The position numbers and the translations under genes are program-made. This document shows positions 26,790-36,024 of a DNA stretch of 64,000 bases, piece after piece (the first letter of the stretch is position 1; each line of letters begins with the position of its first letter). Origin of the DNA: Segatella copri DSM 18205 (GTDB lineage: Bacteria; Bacteroidota; Bacteroidia; Bacteroidales; Bacteroidaceae); NCBI RefSeq assembly GCF_025151535.1, contig NZ_CP102288.1, forward strand, positions 2,737,501-2,801,500. Direction: 5' to 3'. The notes beneath the pieces were generated by a model. That model searched no databases, had not been told where the DNA came from, and was given only the letters and a program-made list of their open reading frames with translations.

Positions 26790-27875
26790 CTATCTTTTGT
26801 TCAAAACAGAATCAATTTTTTCTGTTACCAGTTCAGGAGAGATATTCTTCATACATGCGAAGTCTCCCCTAGCGCAAGGCTTGTTACCATAGATACTGCA
26901 AGGGCGGCAAGGTAAGTCAAGCTGTACGGCATTGGCAGGATCCTGATGCCAGCCCATGAAACCTGCGTATGGATGTGTAGCTCCCCAGATGCTTACTACA
27001 GGAGTGTTTACAAGCGATGCCAAGTGCATATTGGCACTATCCATGCTCACCATAACGTGCAGATGACTCATCAGGATGAGTTCCTGTTTCAATCCGTTAA
27101 GATGAGAAGAAGCGTTAATGAGCTGTGGATACTTCTCAGCCCAGTCGTTCATCACTGGTGTTTCGTCTTTGCCTCCACCGAAAAGGAAGATATGAGCGTG
27201 TGGATGATTGTGGATAAGTCGCTGGATAACTTTTTCCATCAGTTGTATCGGATATATTTTTCCCTCGTGTGCAGCGAAGGGAGCAATACCAATCCACGGC
27301 TCTGTTATGTGCTTGTCTTCTAGTGAGATAGAATTCTCTCCTACTCCGAATACCTCCTGTGGTAAGATACTTAAATCTCCTTGTTTTCCATCCCCATAGA
27401 TAGATGTGAAATCCATGTGGATAGGATATCCAAGTTGTGCAAAAACATCAGCATAGTTTTGGAACGATGTAGGTTGCTGCACAAGTTTTTTACCATTAGA
27501 AGCTACCAGCTTGCGTTTTCCCTTGCGATGTTTGTCAATATGTGCTACCTTGAAGTTATCCAGATTGAAGCGCATACGCAGATAATCGGAACGCAGCACG
27601 CTATGTAAATCGGCAATTGCTGTAAACTGTTTGGCTATCAATCGGCGATAGAGTGCGTTGAGTCCTTTCACCCCTTTGTATTCCCCCTTGATATCAGCTT
27701 CCATAAATCCAACGTTAGGAGCCAAGTCTTCAAAGAAAGGACGGGCAAAGGGACGACTGAGCACAGTAATTCTTACTTTCGGGTATTGTTTGGCCAAAGA
27801 TTGAATTACAGGTACGGTCATGGCAACATCGCCCATGGCTGAAAATCTAATTACCAGGATATGCTCAGTTTTCAT
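26790..27875 (-). CDS. glycosyltransferase family 9 (heptosyltransferase-like)
   Basis: 361 residues. MKTEHILVIRFSAMGDVAMTVPVI is the GT9 N-terminal signature, and SMDSANMHLASLVNTPVVSIWGATHP is the C-terminal donor-binding motif. GT9 enzymes add heptose or related sugars to the lipopolysaccharide core on the inner membrane. The C-terminal CRPCSIYGNKPCARGDFACM holds four cysteines and is typical of the Bacteroidota version. A DUF4254 gene lies just upstream, a frequent pairing in this phylum. Confidence 0.9.
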   Translation of the reverse strand: MKTEHILVIRFSAMGDVAMTVPVIQSLAKQYPKVRITVLSRPFARPFFEDLAPNVGFMEADIKGEYKGVKGLNALYRRLIAKQFTAIADLHSVLRSDYLRMRFNLDNFKVAHIDKHRKGKRKLVASNGKKLVQQPTSFQNYADVFAQLGYPIHMDFTSIYGDGKQGDLSILPQEVFGVGENSISLEDKHITEPWIGIAPFAAHEGKIYPIQLMEKVIQRLIHNHPHAHIFLFGGGKDETPVMNDWAEKYPQLINASSHLNGLKQELILMSHLHVMVSMDSANMHLASLVNTPVVSIWGATHPYAGFMGWHQDPANAVQLDLPCRPCSIYGNKPCARGDFACMKNISPELVTEKIDSVLNKR

Positions 27876-27910
27876 CGTTTTTTTCTTCTATATATAATAT
27901 AAGGTGAAAA

Positions 27911-27955
27911 AAGAGAGCCATACCTCTTATTATATAATAAGGTATATGCGCTCTC
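27911..27955. terminator. hairpin between the DUF4254 and GT9 genes
   Basis: GAGAGC pairs with GCTCTC outside a stem centred on TTATTATATAATAA. It lies in the 92-nt gap between the two minus-strand genes. It may attenuate or process the message rather than fully end it, since the genes look co-oriented and functionally linked. Confidence 0.45.
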
Positions 27956-27967
27956 CTATTCTTTTTT

Positions 27968-28570
27968 TTATTTCTTGTAGAGTACAGGATTGGTTGAAGG
28001 ATCGTTGTACATCTTCATCTGTCGGTAAACCTTCATGTATTTGCGTCCAGCCTCGATATCTTCCAAGAGTTGGTCGATAGCTGTAGAAAGGTCTACCTGC
28101 TGTTCCAGGAGTACATCCAGTTTGGCTTGGCATTTTGCTTTGTGCTCAGCCGAAGCTTCCGGGCGTTCCACCTGCTCCTTCATGTGATAAATCTTGAGGG
28201 CAAGAATACTCAAGCGGTCAACAGCCCATGCAGGACTCTCAGTGTTGATGCGTGCATCATCCTGAACCTTCACGTCTTTGTATGTTTCGCGGAAGTAAGT
28301 ATCGATTTGCTCAACGAGGTCTGTTCTGTCCTGGTTGCTCTTGTCGATTCTGCGCTTCAATACGAGTGCTTCAGCCGGGTCTATCTGAGGATCACGGATA
28401 ATATCCTCGAAATGCCACTGTACTGTGTCAATCCAACACTTCAGATAAAGGCAGTTCTCGATGCTACCTTCCTGGTACGGATTATTGATTGGTGTATCAA
28501 TGTTGTCTTTGATATGATAATCGGCTATCGCCTGATTAAATATCTTATTGGCTTTTTCTGTAAATGTCAT
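27968..28570 (-). CDS. DUF4254 domain protein
   Basis: 200 residues, mostly alpha-helical and charged, no signal peptide or membrane segment. NKIFNQAIADYH, NCLYLKCWIDTVQWHFEDIIRDP and RKYMKVYRQMKMYNDPSTNPVLYKK are typical of DUF4254. The family has no established biochemical role but often sits next to GT9 heptosyltransferases, suggesting a link to LPS core assembly. It shares its upstream region with the divergent acpP gene. Confidence 0.85.
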   Translation of the reverse strand: MTFTEKANKIFNQAIADYHIKDNIDTPINNPYQEGSIENCLYLKCWIDTVQWHFEDIIRDPQIDPAEALVLKRRIDKSNQDRTDLVEQIDTYFRETYKDVKVQDDARINTESPAWAVDRLSILALKIYHMKEQVERPEASAEHKAKCQAKLDVLLEQQVDLSTAIDQLLEDIEAGRKYMKVYRQMKMYNDPSTNPVLYKK

Positions 28571-28710
28571 AATGGATTTAAATGTTTAATTAATACCGTA
28601 CAAAAGTAACAAAATAATCTGAAACGACCAACAAAAAAGGAAAAAAAAGCCAAAAATATGCACAATTAGGGGGTGTTTGTGCACAATAATGCACTTTTTT
28701 CGCCAAAATA

Positions 28711-28742
28711 TTTGTTTATCTCAAAAAAAAAGTGTTCCTTTG
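28711..28742 (+). promoter_or_regulatory. acpP promoter
   Basis: TTTG at 28711-28714, 20 nt, then TTCCTTTG at 28735-28742. The -7 element departs from TAnnTTTG at one base. The leader to the acpP ATG is about 50 nt. Confidence 0.6.
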
Positions 28743-28795
28743 CACCCAGATTTTTAATTAGAAATTTATTTATAAACATTTTAAAAGTTACAATT

Positions 28796-29032
28796 ATGTC
28801 AGAAATTGAAAGCAAAGTAAAGGCAATTATCGTTGATAAACTCGGTGTTGATGAGGCTGAAGTTAAGCCAGAGGCAAGCTTCACAAATGATCTTGGTGCA
28901 GATTCTTTGGATACTGTAGAGTTGATCATGGAGTTCGAGAAGGAGTTCTCTATCTCTATCCCAGACGATAAGGCTGAGAAGATTGCTACTGTAGGTGACG
29001 CTATCTCTTACATTGAGGAGAACGCTAAGTAA
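28796..29032 (+). CDS. acpP: acyl carrier protein
   Basis: 78 residues from the ATG at 28796 ([20 protein letters not shown]). Residue S37 in [12 protein letters not shown] is the phosphopantetheine attachment site. The protein is strongly acidic, as usual. A frame open from 28673 adds only AT-rich non-coding sequence. It carries growing acyl chains for fatty acid synthesis and lies 22 nt before fabF, its elongation partner. Confidence 0.97.
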   Translation: MSEIESKVKAIIVDKLGVDEAEVKPEASFTNDLGADSLDTVELIMEFEKEFSISIPDDKAEKIATVGDAISYIEENAK

Positions 29033-29054
29033 TTTAGCAGCTAAATTATACTAA

Positions 29055-30317
29055 ATGGAATTAAAAAGAGTTGTTGTAACAGGTCTCGGTGCTGTGACTC
29101 CAGTTGGTAATACTCCTGAGGAAACTTGGGAGAGCCTCCTTGCTGGTAAGAGCGGTGCTGCGCCTATTACTCATTTCGATACAACCCTTTTCAAGACCAA
29201 GTTCGCTTGCGAGGTTAAAGGCCTAAACATCAATGATTGGATTGATCGTAAGGAAGCTCGCAAGCTTGACCGTTATACCCAGTTGGCTATGATTGCTGCC
29301 ATGCAGGGTGTAAAGGATGCTAATATCGATCTTGAGAAGGAAGACTTGAACAACGTTGGCGTTGTATTCGGTGTAGGTATCGGTGGTATCAAGACTTTCG
29401 AGGATGAGGTGAAGTACTATGGTACTCACGAGGAGAATGGTCCTAAGTTTAATCCATTCTTCATCCCTAAGATGATTGCAGATATCGCTTCTGGTCAGAT
29501 TTCCATCCACTTTGGATTCCACGGACCAAATTACACTACTACATCTGCATGTGCTTCTTCAAGCAATGCATTGGCTGATGCCTTCAACCTGATTCGTTTG
29601 GGTAAGGCAAACATCATCGTTAGCGGTGGTGCAGAGGCTGCTATCTGCGCTTGTGGCGTAGGTGGTTTCAATGCTATGCATGCATTGTCAACACGTAATG
29701 ATGACCCAGAGCATGCTTCACGTCCGTTCAGCGCAAGCCGTGATGGATTTATCATGGGCGAGGGTGCAGGTTGCTTGATTCTCGAGGAACTTGAGCACGC
29801 TAAGGCTCGTGGTGCGAAGATTTATGCTGAGATGGTAGGTGAGGGCGAGAGTGCCGATGCTTATCACATCACAGCATCTCATCCTGAGGGTCTTGGTGCT
29901 AAGCTCGTTATGGAGCGTGCACTTGCTGATGCCAATCTGAAGCCAGAGGACATTGACTATATCAATGTTCACGGTACATCTACCCACGTAGGTGATATCT
30001 CAGAGGCTAAGGCTATCAAGGCTGTCTTCGGTGATGCAGCTTACAAACTCAACATCAGTTCTACCAAGTCAATGACTGGTCACCTCCTTGGTGCTGCTGG
30101 TGCAGTAGAGGCTATGGCTTGTGTTCTTAGTGTGAAGAACGATATCGTTCCTCCTACTATCAACCACGAAGAGGGTGATGATGATCCAGAGCTCGATTAC
30201 AACTTGAACTTTACCTTCAACAAAGCTCAGAAGCGTGAGGTTCGTGCTGCATTGAGTAATACTTTCGGATTCGGCGGTCACAACTGCTGTGTAGTATTTA
30301 AGAAGTATGCTGAATAA
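29055..30317 (+). CDS. fabF: beta-ketoacyl-ACP synthase II
   Basis: 420 residues. It condenses malonyl-ACP with acyl-ACP in fatty acid elongation. The nucleophile is C166 in TTSACASSSNALADAF, and the two histidines are in NVHGTSTHVGD and STKSMTGHLLGAAGAVE. GGAEAAICACGVGGF and FGFGGHNCCVVF are the other signatures. It follows acpP by 22 nt and overlaps rnc by 11 nt, the classic acpP-fabF-rnc order. Confidence 0.97.
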   Translation: MELKRVVVTGLGAVTPVGNTPEETWESLLAGKSGAAPITHFDTTLFKTKFACEVKGLNINDWIDRKEARKLDRYTQLAMIAAMQGVKDANIDLEKEDLNNVGVVFGVGIGGIKTFEDEVKYYGTHEENGPKFNPFFIPKMIADIASGQISIHFGFHGPNYTTTSACASSSNALADAFNLIRLGKANIIVSGGAEAAICACGVGGFNAMHALSTRNDDPEHASRPFSASRDGFIMGEGAGCLILEELEHAKARGAKIYAEMVGEGESADAYHITASHPEGLGAKLVMERALADANLKPEDIDYINVHGTSTHVGDISEAKAIKAVFGDAAYKLNISSTKSMTGHLLGAAGAVEAMACVLSVKNDIVPPTINHEEGDDDPELDYNLNFTFNKAQKREVRAALSNTFGFGGHNCCVVFKKYAE

Positions 30318-31389
30318 TTTTATAGATAGGATAAAGCTCTCTTTCCGCAAGGATAAAGAGCTTTATTTGTCTTTATATGAAATCCTCGGTTTTTATCCTC
30401 ACGACATCAGCTACTACAAGATGGCGCTGTTGCACAAGAGCATCATGCACCGCAATTCTAAGGGAAAACCAGTGAACAACGAGCGGTTGGAGTTCTTGGG
30501 TGATGCGGTTTTGGATGCTGTAGTAGGAGATATCGTGTACCAGCATTTCCCTGGCAAGCGTGAGGGATTCCTTACCAATACCCGAAGCAAGTTAGTGCAG
30601 CGTGATACGCTGAATAAACTGGCACAGGAAATGGGCATCAACCAGCTGATTCTTTCTAATGGCCACAGTTCTTCTCATAACAGTTATATGGGAGGAAATG
30701 CGTTCGAAGCTTTGGTAGGTGCCATTTATCTGGACCGTGGTTACGATGCCTGCATGTATTTTATGCAGAAACGTATTCTGGCACAAATGATAAACATCGA
30801 TAAGGTGGCTTATAAGGAGGTTAACTTCAAGAGCAAACTCATCGAATGGAGCCAGAAAAACCGCGTGAAGCTGGATTTCGTTATGCTAGACCAGCAAAAA
30901 GACAAGAATGGTAGCCCGATTTTCACCTATCAGGTTGTACTCGAAGGTGTTGATGGTGGAGTAGGAAAGGGCTATTCCAAGAAGGAAAGCCAGCAGGTGG
31001 CTTCTAAGACTAGCTTGGAAAAACTGCGCAAAGAACCACAGTATATTGATGCTGTGTTCACAGCTAAGGCTAACCGCACCAAGATGGAAGAGGAACCTGT
31101 TGAAAACGTGCCTAACACAGAAGTGAAAGACGATTTCATCATCTCGCAGGATGCTGATGCACAAAACGCACCGGTAGAGGAGAAGCACATCAATGTTTTC
31201 AAAGAGGAGGTTTTCACAGAGAAATCTGCCGAAACTGCCCAGGAAACTGAAGTGCAGGTCGAGGTGAAGGATGAAAAGAAGGAGAGTGATGAGTTCGATT
31301 TGAGCGACATCACGGCTCAGCCTAAGGAATTATCAAGAGAAGAGATTATTGCCGCTGCCGAAGCGGCTGCTTTCGGTAACGATGAGTAA
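30307..31389 (+). CDS. rnc: ribonuclease III with long acidic tail
   Basis: 360 residues. The catalytic signature NERLEFLGDAVLD is at 58-70, the second acidic site is in NAFEALVGAIYLD, and a double-stranded RNA-binding domain follows (KSKLIEWSQKN through KKESQQVASKTSLEKL). RNase III cuts double-stranded precursors, including rRNA. The usual length is near 230-250. The last 100 or so residues here are acidic and low in complexity (VEEKHINVFKEEVF, VQVEVKDEKKESDEF), an extension that could mediate protein contacts. It overlaps fabF by 11 nt and is followed by a strong hairpin. Confidence 0.94.
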   Translation: MLNNFIDRIKLSFRKDKELYLSLYEILGFYPHDISYYKMALLHKSIMHRNSKGKPVNNERLEFLGDAVLDAVVGDIVYQHFPGKREGFLTNTRSKLVQRDTLNKLAQEMGINQLILSNGHSSSHNSYMGGNAFEALVGAIYLDRGYDACMYFMQKRILAQMINIDKVAYKEVNFKSKLIEWSQKNRVKLDFVMLDQQKDKNGSPIFTYQVVLEGVDGGVGKGYSKKESQQVASKTSLEKLRKEPQYIDAVFTAKANRTKMEEEPVENVPNTEVKDDFIISQDADAQNAPVEEKHINVFKEEVFTEKSAETAQETEVQVEVKDEKKESDEFDLSDITAQPKELSREEIIAAAEAAAFGNDE

Positions 31390-31428
31390 ACTGTATCTCT
31401 TTTCGGATAGGAAATACGATTTAACAGA

Positions 31429-31470
31429 AGACTCCCATAAGATGGTAAATATCGCCACTTATGGGAGTCT
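31429..31470 (+). terminator. terminator after rnc
   Basis: AGACTCCCATAAG (31429-31441) pairs perfectly with CTTATGGGAGTCT (31458-31470), followed by a T-rich run. Confidence 0.85.
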
Positions 31471-31560
31471 TTTGTGTTGTATATTTCCTTTTTGTATACT
31501 TTATCTTACCCTTTTGTATTAAAAAATAGTAAAAACTTTCTCTATATCAAAAGTTTGATT

Positions 31561-31568
31561 TACTTTTG
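31561..31568 (+). promoter_or_regulatory. -7 element of the GH3 gene
   Basis: TACTTTTG lies 28 nt before the ATG at 31597. It falls inside any longer reading frame, which supports that start. A TTTC/TTTG-poor -33 area precedes it. Confidence 0.55.
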
Positions 31569-31596
31569 CATCTACTTAAATGATATATATCTAGAT

Positions 31597-33105
31597 ATGA
31601 GTTTAACAACGATAGTAAGTAACGTCTTCAAACCTCGGCAGAAGGAGTTGGAGAAGTATGTCTATGATGCAGAACATTTGCAGCATAAAGTGCTTATGCA
31701 CCTTATAAATAAAGGAAAAAATACTGAATATGGTGTCAAGCATTTATTAAATACCACTAACAGTTATGATAAATTTGCACAGAATATTCCTGTCAATACC
31801 TACGAGGAGTTGAAGGGGGATATCGACCGTATGCGCCATGGCGAAAAGGATATTCTATGGCCGGGACTGGTAAAATGGTACGCCAAGTCATCTGGCACCA
31901 CCAACGATAAGAGTAAGTTTATCCCGGTTTCTCATGATGGCTTGCATGGCATTCATTATGCCGGAGGCTTTGATGCCGTAGCCTATTATCTGTGCAATAA
32001 TCCGAAGAGCAGACTCTTTGATGGCAAGAGCCTTATTTTAGGTGGAAGCCATTCGCCTAACTATAATGTGTCGGATAGTCTGGTGGGTGACCTGAGCGCT
32101 ATCCTCATCGAAAATATCAATCCGCTTGCCAATTTGGTGCGTGTTCCTAAGAAGTCAACTGCTCTCCTGAGCGATTTCGAAGTGAAACGCGACCTTATTG
32201 CCCGCGAAACGATGAATAAGAACGTAACCAATATCTCGGGTGTTCCTAGCTGGATGCTTAGTGTGCTGGTGCGTGTCATGGAACTTTCCGGCAAGAAGCA
32301 TCTGGAAGAGGTATGGCCTAATCTGGAGGTATTCTTCCATGGCGGTATTGCCTTTACTCCTTACCGCAAGCAGTATGAACAGCTCATCACTTCGCCGAAC
32401 ATGCATTATATGGAGACTTATAATGCCAGCGAGGGATTCTTCGGGCTGCAGGATGATCCGGCAGACCCAGCTATGTCGCTTATGATAGATTATGATGTAT
32501 TCTACGAGTTTATCCCTATGGACGAATTCGGCAGCGAGAATCCTACCGTTGTGCCTCTCTGGGGTGTTGAGGTAGGCAAGAACTACGCTATGATCATCAC
32601 CACTTCCTGTGGTTTGTGGCGCTATCTCATCGGCGATACGGTTCAGTTTACCAGCAAAAATCCTTATAAGTTTGTCATTACCGGCCGTACCAAGTACTTT
32701 ATTAATGCATTTGGCGAGGAACTGATCATGGATAATGCCGAGAAGGGATTGGCTTATGCCTGCGAGAAGACGGGTGCTCAGATTTCTGATTATACCGCTG
32801 CGCCGGTTTATATGGACAGTAATGCCAAGTGCCGTCACCAGTGGCTCATAGAGTTCTCTCAGGAGCCAGCCAGCCTCGATGAATTTGCCAGTCTGTTAGA
32901 CCAGAAGCTGCAGGAAATCAACAGCGATTACGAGGCCAAGCGCTTTCACGACGTTACCCTCCAGCATCTGGAGATAGTGAAGGCCAAGCCGGGACTCTTC
33001 AATGAATGGCTGAAGAGCAAGGGCAAGTTAGGTGGACAGCATAAGATTCCACGCTTGAGCAACAGCCGCAAGAACATTGATGAGATGCTCATGATGAACA
33101 AATAA
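31597..33105 (+). CDS. GH3 family protein
   Basis: 502 residues from MSLTTIVSNVFKPRQKEL. Signatures include KWYAKSSGTTNDKSKFIPVS (adenylate-forming P-loop-like motif), MHYMETYNASEGFFGLQDD and LIGDTVQFTSKNPYKFVITGRTKYF. Plant GH3 enzymes join amino acids to hormones by an acyl-adenylate route; the bacterial homologues are common in Bacteroidota and their substrates are unknown. It has its own promoter element and a terminator upstream, so it starts a new transcription unit with the two genes that follow. Confidence 0.9.
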   Translation: MSLTTIVSNVFKPRQKELEKYVYDAEHLQHKVLMHLINKGKNTEYGVKHLLNTTNSYDKFAQNIPVNTYEELKGDIDRMRHGEKDILWPGLVKWYAKSSGTTNDKSKFIPVSHDGLHGIHYAGGFDAVAYYLCNNPKSRLFDGKSLILGGSHSPNYNVSDSLVGDLSAILIENINPLANLVRVPKKSTALLSDFEVKRDLIARETMNKNVTNISGVPSWMLSVLVRVMELSGKKHLEEVWPNLEVFFHGGIAFTPYRKQYEQLITSPNMHYMETYNASEGFFGLQDDPADPAMSLMIDYDVFYEFIPMDEFGSENPTVVPLWGVEVGKNYAMIITTSCGLWRYLIGDTVQFTSKNPYKFVITGRTKYFINAFGEELIMDNAEKGLAYACEKTGAQISDYTAAPVYMDSNAKCRHQWLIEFSQEPASLDEFASLLDQKLQEINSDYEAKRFHDVTLQHLEIVKAKPGLFNEWLKSKGKLGGQHKIPRLSNSRKNIDEMLMMNK

Positions 33106-33170
33106 AACAAGCTGCATGCTTCTTTCGCCTGAAGTTGAAGTGATGCTGCGATATTAAGAAGATATAAAGA

Positions 33171-35138
33171 ATGATTCAATTGAACGACATAAAGAGCAAG
33201 TTGAAGGCAAATTCACTGTTTCTGCCTTTCTACGTCTTAGCTTTCCTCATGTTGGCATCCTGTGCCAAGATGGGACAGCCGGATGGTGGTTGGTTCGACG
33301 AAACTCCTCCTAAGGTGATTGGAGCTTCGCCAGCCGATAAGGGCGTAAATGTGAAGCAGAAGAAGGTGAATATCTATTTCGACGAATATATCAAGGTAGA
33401 TAATCCTACCGAGAAAGTGGTTGTTTCGCCTCCGCAGCTCGAAGTGCCTGAAATCAAGGCTTCGGGCAAGCATATTCAGATTTCTCTGGTAGATTCGCTT
33501 AAGCCGAATACTACCTATACCATCGACTTTTCCGATGCCATCAGCGATAATAACGAGGGCAATCCGATGGGAAACTATACCTACAGTTTCTCTACCGGCG
33601 AGGTCATCGATACGATGGAGGTGTCGGGATATGTGCTCGAATCAGAGAATCTGGAGCCTATCAAGGGTATTCTGGTAGGTCTTTACGCTGATCATGCCGA
33701 TTCAGCCTTTAAGACCAAGCCTATGCTGCGTGTAAGCCGTACCGATAGCCGTGGTCGCTTCGTCATAAAAGGTGTGGCTCCTGGCTCTTACCGCATCTAT
33801 GCCCTGCAGGATATGGATGGCAACTATATGTTCAGTCAGAAAAGCGAAAAACTCGCTTTTTCTCATGATATTATCGTGCCATCAAGCAAGCCGGATGTAC
33901 GACAGGATACTACATGGATTGATTCCTTGCATATCAAGTCGATAGATCAGGTTAATTATACTCATTTCCTACCGGATAATGTAGTGCTCCGTGCCTTTAC
34001 CGAACTGGTTTCCGACCGCTTCTTCCTCAAGGCAGAGCGTCAGAAGGCCAACTGCTTCTCTCTCTATTACAGTTATGGTGATTCTATCCTGCCACAGATC
34101 AAGGGCTTGAATTTTAATGAGAAAGATGCCTTTATTCTGGAAAAATCGGAGAAGAACGATACGCTTACCTATTGGCTCAAGGATACGGCGCTGGTCAACC
34201 AGGATACACTGAATATAGAGCTTACTTACCGTATGACAGACAGTACGGGCGTGCTCCGCAACCAGACTGATACGCTCGAAATTCTTTCGAAGGAACCTTA
34301 CGAAAAGCGTATGAAGGCGCAGGCTAAGGAACTGGAGAAATGGACCAAGAAGCAGGAAAAACTGAAGAAGAAGGGTGAACCTTATGATAGCGTGATGGCT
34401 GTAAAACCGCTTGATGTTCAGATGAGTGTCTCTTCTCAGCTCGATCCTGACAAGAATGTTATCTTCACCTTCAATACGCCGCTTGCCAAGGCCGATACGG
34501 CAGGCATTCATCTCTATGCCAAGCATGATACGCTATGGTATAGGGCACCGATGGAGTTTAAGCCGCTGGGCAACCGCAAGTATATTCTAAGAGGCGAGTG
34601 GCGTCCGGACATAGAATATAGTCTGGAGGTTGATTCTGCCGCGTTCCAGGACATCTACGGACTTGTATCTAAACCTGTGAAACAGGGTTTCAAGGTCAAT
34701 TCTCTGGATACTTACGGCACGCTGCTCATTAATGTAACGAACGATTTCGACAATCATCCGCTCCTCGTTCAGCTACTCAATGCGCAGGATCAGGTGGTGA
34801 AAGAAGTGAAGGCAGTGAACGGAGTAGCCGAATTCTATTATCTCAAGCCGGAGAAGTATTACATGCGTCTGATAGTAGACTGCAACGGCAACGGCAAGTG
34901 GGATACAGGCTGCTATGATAAGGATGAACAGGCAGAAGAGGTGTATTACTATCCAGACGTGATAGAATGCAAGGCTAAATGGGATTTAACCGAGAGTTGG
35001 GATCCTACGGCCCGTGAACTTTCCCGTCAGAAGCCTGGTGTCATTACCAAGCAGAAGCCTGATAAAGAAAAGAAAGTTAAGAACCAAAATGCGCAACGTG
35101 CCAAGAAACTTGGCATCGAGTACATTCCTAAATTATAA
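33171..35138 (+). CDS. Ig-like domain lipoprotein
   Basis: 655 residues. The lipobox LASC ends a long signal peptide (about residue 31), so the protein is lipid-anchored. An SbsA-type Ig-like domain follows (TPPKVIGASPADKGVNVKQ through NYTYSFSTGEVIDT), then a carboxypeptidase-regulatory-like fold (GYVLESENLEPIKGILVGLY) and more beta domains. A lysine-rich stretch KKQEKLKKKGEP interrupts the middle, and a basic tail ends it. This resembles conserved Bacteroidota outer-membrane lipoproteins of unknown role. The DUF3108 gene starts 6 nt later. Confidence 0.8.
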   Translation: MIQLNDIKSKLKANSLFLPFYVLAFLMLASCAKMGQPDGGWFDETPPKVIGASPADKGVNVKQKKVNIYFDEYIKVDNPTEKVVVSPPQLEVPEIKASGKHIQISLVDSLKPNTTYTIDFSDAISDNNEGNPMGNYTYSFSTGEVIDTMEVSGYVLESENLEPIKGILVGLYADHADSAFKTKPMLRVSRTDSRGRFVIKGVAPGSYRIYALQDMDGNYMFSQKSEKLAFSHDIIVPSSKPDVRQDTTWIDSLHIKSIDQVNYTHFLPDNVVLRAFTELVSDRFFLKAERQKANCFSLYYSYGDSILPQIKGLNFNEKDAFILEKSEKNDTLTYWLKDTALVNQDTLNIELTYRMTDSTGVLRNQTDTLEILSKEPYEKRMKAQAKELEKWTKKQEKLKKKGEPYDSVMAVKPLDVQMSVSSQLDPDKNVIFTFNTPLAKADTAGIHLYAKHDTLWYRAPMEFKPLGNRKYILRGEWRPDIEYSLEVDSAAFQDIYGLVSKPVKQGFKVNSLDTYGTLLINVTNDFDNHPLLVQLLNAQDQVVKEVKAVNGVAEFYYLKPEKYYMRLIVDCNGNGKWDTGCYDKDEQAEEVYYYPDVIECKAKWDLTESWDPTARELSRQKPGVITKQKPDKEKKVKNQNAQRAKKLGIEYIPKL

Positions 35139-35144
35139 AGAGTT

Positions 35145-35957
35145 ATGAAAACGATCAAATCATTTGGGATTGCATTATTGCTACTTCTGGTCAGCACTAC
35201 GGTGTCTGCCCAGTGTACCTTCCGTAATACAGCCTTCAAGTCGGGTGAGTTCCTTACTTACAATCTGTATTACAATTGGAAGTTTGTTTGGGTAAAAGCT
35301 GGTAATGCCAGTATGTCTATCGTCCAAACCACCCGTCATGGTAAGCCTGCTTATCGCGGTTCTCTTGTTACAAGAGGCAATAAGCGTGTAGATGATATCT
35401 TTGTGCTTCGCGATACTCTGCTCTGCTACAGCGGCACCGATCTGGCGCCTATGTATTTCCGTAAGGGAGCTCACGAGGGCAAGCGCTATACGGTAGATGA
35501 GGTATTCTACAGCTATTCTGGCGGTAGGTGTAATCTCAAACAGCATCGTCAGCAGCATGATGGTAAGCATGTATGGAAGAATGCCACTTACGATGATTGT
35601 GTTTTTGACATGATGAACATCTTCCTGCGTGCCCGCAGTTTCAATCCTGCCAACTGGAAGAAGGGTTATACCGTAAAATTCCCTATTGCTGATGGAAAGA
35701 ACCGCACTCCAGCTCAGATAAAGTTTGATGGTAAGGTTACCATCAAGGCAGATAATGGTGTGAAGTACCGTTGCCTGCGCCTTGCCTATATGGAGTATGA
35801 GAATCGCAAGTATAAGAGAATCGTAGATTTCTATGTAACCGATGATGATAATCATATTCCTATCCGTTTGGATATGTTCCTCAAGTTTGGTGCTGCCAAG
35901 GCATTCCTCGTAGGAATGAAGGGTGTGAGAAATCCGGTTTCTTCTATCGTGAAATAA
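35145..35957 (+). CDS. DUF3108 domain secreted protein
   Basis: 270 residues. A signal peptide (IALLLLLVSTTVSAQ) precedes FKSGEFLTYNLYYNWKFVWVKAGNASM, the DUF3108 start. The mature part is beta-rich and soluble, so it is probably periplasmic or outer-membrane associated. Its role is unknown. It follows the Ig-like lipoprotein by 6 nt and is followed by a two-way terminator. Confidence 0.82.
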   Translation: MKTIKSFGIALLLLLVSTTVSAQCTFRNTAFKSGEFLTYNLYYNWKFVWVKAGNASMSIVQTTRHGKPAYRGSLVTRGNKRVDDIFVLRDTLLCYSGTDLAPMYFRKGAHEGKRYTVDEVFYSYSGGRCNLKQHRQQHDGKHVWKNATYDDCVFDMMNIFLRARSFNPANWKKGYTVKFPIADGKNRTPAQIKFDGKVTIKADNGVKYRCLRLAYMEYENRKYKRIVDFYVTDDDNHIPIRLDMFLKFGAAKAFLVGMKGVRNPVSSIVK

Positions 35958-35962
35958 GATAA

Positions 35963-36001
35963 AACAAAGCTCTCGGTGCATGATGCATCGGGAGCTTTGT
36001 T
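35963..36001. terminator. bidirectional terminator
   Basis: AACAAAGCTC pairs with GAGCTTTGTT around an inner GTGCA/TGCAT stem. It lies between convergent genes (DUF3108 plus, histidine kinase minus) and has T runs on both sides. Confidence 0.8.
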
Positions 36002-36024
36002 ATTAATATGGCTGTGCAAGCTGA

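Noticed and set aside
32155..32838. Open frame of 227 codons on the minus strand
   Set aside because: Antisense to the GH3 gene, no separate promoter.
35181..35981. Open frame of 266 codons on the minus strand
   Set aside because: Antisense to the DUF3108 gene, which has a signal peptide and proper context.
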